Shown: piece by piece, positions 6,259 to 7,519 of the stretch
Layout: each line of letters begins with the position of its first letter
How positions within the stretch are numbered: position 1 is the first letter of the stretch
Assembly: GCA_017533545.1 (NCBI GenBank)
Contig: JAFXHW010000221.1
Coordinates: forward strand, 1 to 7,519
DNA: 7,519 bases
Source of the DNA: Clostridia bacterium
Lineage (GTDB): Bacteria > Bacillota_A > Clostridia > Oscillospirales > CAG-272
Direction of reading: 5' to 3'
Program-made: the position numbers and the translations under genes
Notes under the pieces: model-generated
The model's input: only the letters and a program-made list of their open reading frames with translations
Databases searched by the model: none
Told to the model about the DNA's origin: nothing

Positions 6259-7095
6259 ATGGAAATTTTAACTGCATTTATTTTCATGCTCGCCGTATCG
6301 TTGACGGCAGGAATTTTACTCCTTGTTTTTTCCCACCTTTTTGCTGTTGAAAAAAATCCCACCGAAAAGAAGATCCGCGAATGTTTGCCCGGTATCAACT
6401 GCGGTGCCTGCGGATACAAGGGCTGCGACGATTATGCTGCCGCTCTGGCTGACGGACATGAAAATAAGGCAAATCTTTGCGTGCCGGGCACACAAACTGT
6501 TGCCGACAGCATAAGCGAGATACTCGGAATCGAAAAGGTTGAGGTTGAGGACGTTGTCGCCTACGTTGCCTGCAACGGTAACTGCGATTCGGTCACTTCC
6601 ACTGCTGTTTATTCGGGCGTTGAGACCTGCCGTGCCGCATCCATGCTTTACGGCGGAACAAAATCATGCCGATTCGTCTGTCTCGGATTCGGCGATTGCG
6701 CATTCGTCTGCCCGTCCGATGCGATATGCATCGTTGACGGTATTGCACACGTTGACACTTCCCGATGCATCGGATGCGGACTTTGCAAAAATGCCTGCCC
6801 CAAGCAGATCATCGTTATGCTTCCCCAGCACGCCAAAGCTGCTGTTATGTGCAGCAACAAGCAAAAGGGTGCTCTTGCACGTCAGGCATGCAAAAACGCT
6901 TGTATTGCCTGCAAAAAGTGCGAAAAGGAGTGTCCTTACGGTGCGATCACCGTTGTCGGTAATCTTGCAGAGATCGATTACGATAAGTGTACCGGATGCC
7001 GCGCTTGTGTTGGTGTTTGCCCTACGGGTTGTCTTAAGAAGGTAAGTTTTCCCGATCTGCCCGAAGGATATGATGTAAAAGCGCTCGGTGACTGA
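6259..7095 (+). CDS. rnfB: Rnf complex subunit RnfB (ferredoxin-interacting iron-sulfur protein)
   Basis: RnfB is the electron-input subunit, accepting electrons from reduced ferredoxin on the cytoplasmic side. The 278-residue protein starts with a membrane anchor (about 4-27). An ASF-type 4Fe-4S domain follows, LPGINCGACGYKGCDDYA (43-60), with C48, C51, C56 and C74. The family's central stretch has C105, C109, C124, C137 and CLGFGDCAFVCPSDAI (141-156). Ferredoxin motifs are C170-C173-C176-C180, C215-C218-C221-C225 and C244-C247-C250-C254, each ending in Cys-Pro. There are 28 cysteines in all, enough for about five or six 4Fe-4S clusters, though I cannot assign every ligand. This is the longer clostridial type with extra ferredoxin domains. 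The ATG at 6259 follows GGGGTGAG (6248-6255) at only 3 bases, so the ribosome binding site is weaker or poorly placed than in the other genes. The end overlaps the next gene by 8 bases. Confidence 0.96.
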   Translation: MEILTAFIFMLAVSLTAGILLLVFSHLFAVEKNPTEKKIRECLPGINCGACGYKGCDDYAAALADGHENKANLCVPGTQTVADSISEILGIEKVEVEDVVAYVACNGNCDSVTSTAVYSGVETCRAASMLYGGTKSCRFVCLGFGDCAFVCPSDAICIVDGIAHVDTSRCIGCGLCKNACPKQIIVMLPQHAKAAVMCSNKQKGALARQACKNACIACKKCEKECPYGAITVVGNLAEIDYDKCTGCRACVGVCPTGCLKKVSFPDLPEGYDVKALGD

Positions 7096-7489
7096 TGTGA
7101 AAGATCAAATCAGCAAGGGCAGAAGCAGATTTCGAAACGATATCATCTTTATTGCAGCTGTTGTATTTCTCGCGGTGCTTGGCGCGGTTTATCTGTTTTT
7201 CTTTCGTGCTGAGGGAGACGTTGTCCGTGTTACGGTCAACGGCGAGCTTTATGCAGAATATTCACTGTCGGAAAATATATCGGAAGATATAAGAACGGGC
7301 GAGAACAGCAATTTTCTCATTATCAAAGACGGACGGGCGTATATCGAGAGCGCAAGCTGTCCCGACGGCATCTGCGTAAACCATCATCCGATATTCCGCG
7401 ATGGCGAGAGCATTGTTTGTCTGCCCAATAAGGTCGTTGTTACAGTCACGATCGGTGACGAAAGCGACAAAGTTGACATCGTTGCGTAG
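7088..7489 (+). CDS. Membrane-anchored NusG domain II protein
   Basis: The 133-residue protein has a cytoplasmic charged N-terminus, one membrane segment (about 18-39) and an outward domain. That domain matches the NusG domain II family (Pfam NusG_II) by ESASCPDGICVNHHPI (87-102) and DGESIVCLPNKVVV (105-118). Three cysteines are visible: C91, C96 and C111. The first two form a CxxxxC pair that could be a disulfide or bind a cofactor; this is inference. Such small proteins commonly occur beside rnf or ApbE-type genes in Clostridia, but no function is established that I know of. The start is uncertain. GTG at 7088 overlaps rnfB by 8 bases and GTG at 7097 lies just after the rnfB stop, and neither has a clear ribosome binding site. 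Translation is probably coupled to rnfB. It is not a transcription factor despite the domain name. Confidence 0.85.
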   Translation: MTDVKDQISKGRSRFRNDIIFIAAVVFLAVLGAVYLFFFRAEGDVVRVTVNGELYAEYSLSENISEDIRTGENSNFLIIKDGRAYIESASCPDGICVNHHPIFRDGESIVCLPNKVVVTVTIGDESDKVDIVA

Positions 7490-7501
7490 AGGTGGCTTGC
7501 T

Positions 7502-7519
7502 ATGGGCAAAAAAACAAAA
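7502..7519 (+). CDS. Start of the next operon gene, truncated by window end
   Basis: Six codons are visible, reading MGKKTK. They are preceded by AGAGGTGG (7488-7495), 6 bases before the ATG and overlapping the stop of the NusG domain II gene. In related Clostridia this position often holds a Gx-type membrane transporter (heptaprenyl diphosphate synthase component I family), and a lysine-rich start would fit. The visible residues alone cannot confirm this. Confidence 0.5.

Noticed and set aside
1..7519. CRISPR arrays, tRNA or rRNA genes, insertion sequences, phage or attachment sites
   Set aside because: I saw no regularly spaced repeats, no cloverleaf-like segments, no transposase or integrase frames and no flanking direct repeats. 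The window is dense with ordinary operon genes.

Overview
The window looks like chromosomal DNA from an anaerobic Firmicute of the class Clostridia. The grounds are the rnf gene order C-D-G-E-A-B (the clostridial arrangement), strong AGGAGG-type ribosome binding sites, consensus -35/-10 promoters, a roughly balanced base composition judged by eye, and a NusG domain II protein gene directly after rnfB. The species cannot be named from the sequence alone.

Left part (1-1221, minus strand): a two-gene unit reads leftward. It holds a TetR-family repressor and, 20 bases further on, a flavin reductase-like FMN-binding protein that runs off the left edge of the window. Its promoter has perfect TTGACA and TATAAT boxes with 17-base spacing. 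A 24-bp near-perfect palindrome covers the likely transcription start, which suggests TetR autoregulation.

Middle (1222-1549): a divergent intergenic region of 328 bp. It contains the tetR promoter and operator on the left and a second perfect consensus promoter (1442-1470) facing right into the rnf operon. About 127 bp between the two promoters shows nothing I can support.

Right part (1550-7519, plus strand): one tightly packed operon encodes all six subunits of the Rnf complex, the membrane-bound ferredoxin:NAD+ oxidoreductase that couples electron transfer to Na+ or H+ export. RnfB takes electrons from reduced ferredoxin. The RnfA/RnfE pair carries them through the membrane via conserved cysteines. 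RnfG and RnfD hold FMN groups bound to threonine, and RnfC passes electrons to NAD+. Genes overlap by 1-8 bases or are separated by only 12 bases, so translational coupling is likely. The operon continues into a membrane-anchored NusG domain II protein and the first six codons of another gene.

Most of the window is a well-known system. The main departures are an RnfG of about twice the usual length with two FMN-binding domains and two flavin-attachment motifs, a cysteine-rich C-terminal tail on RnfE, and a non-canonical flavin-attachment motif in RnfD. I see no wholly new system.
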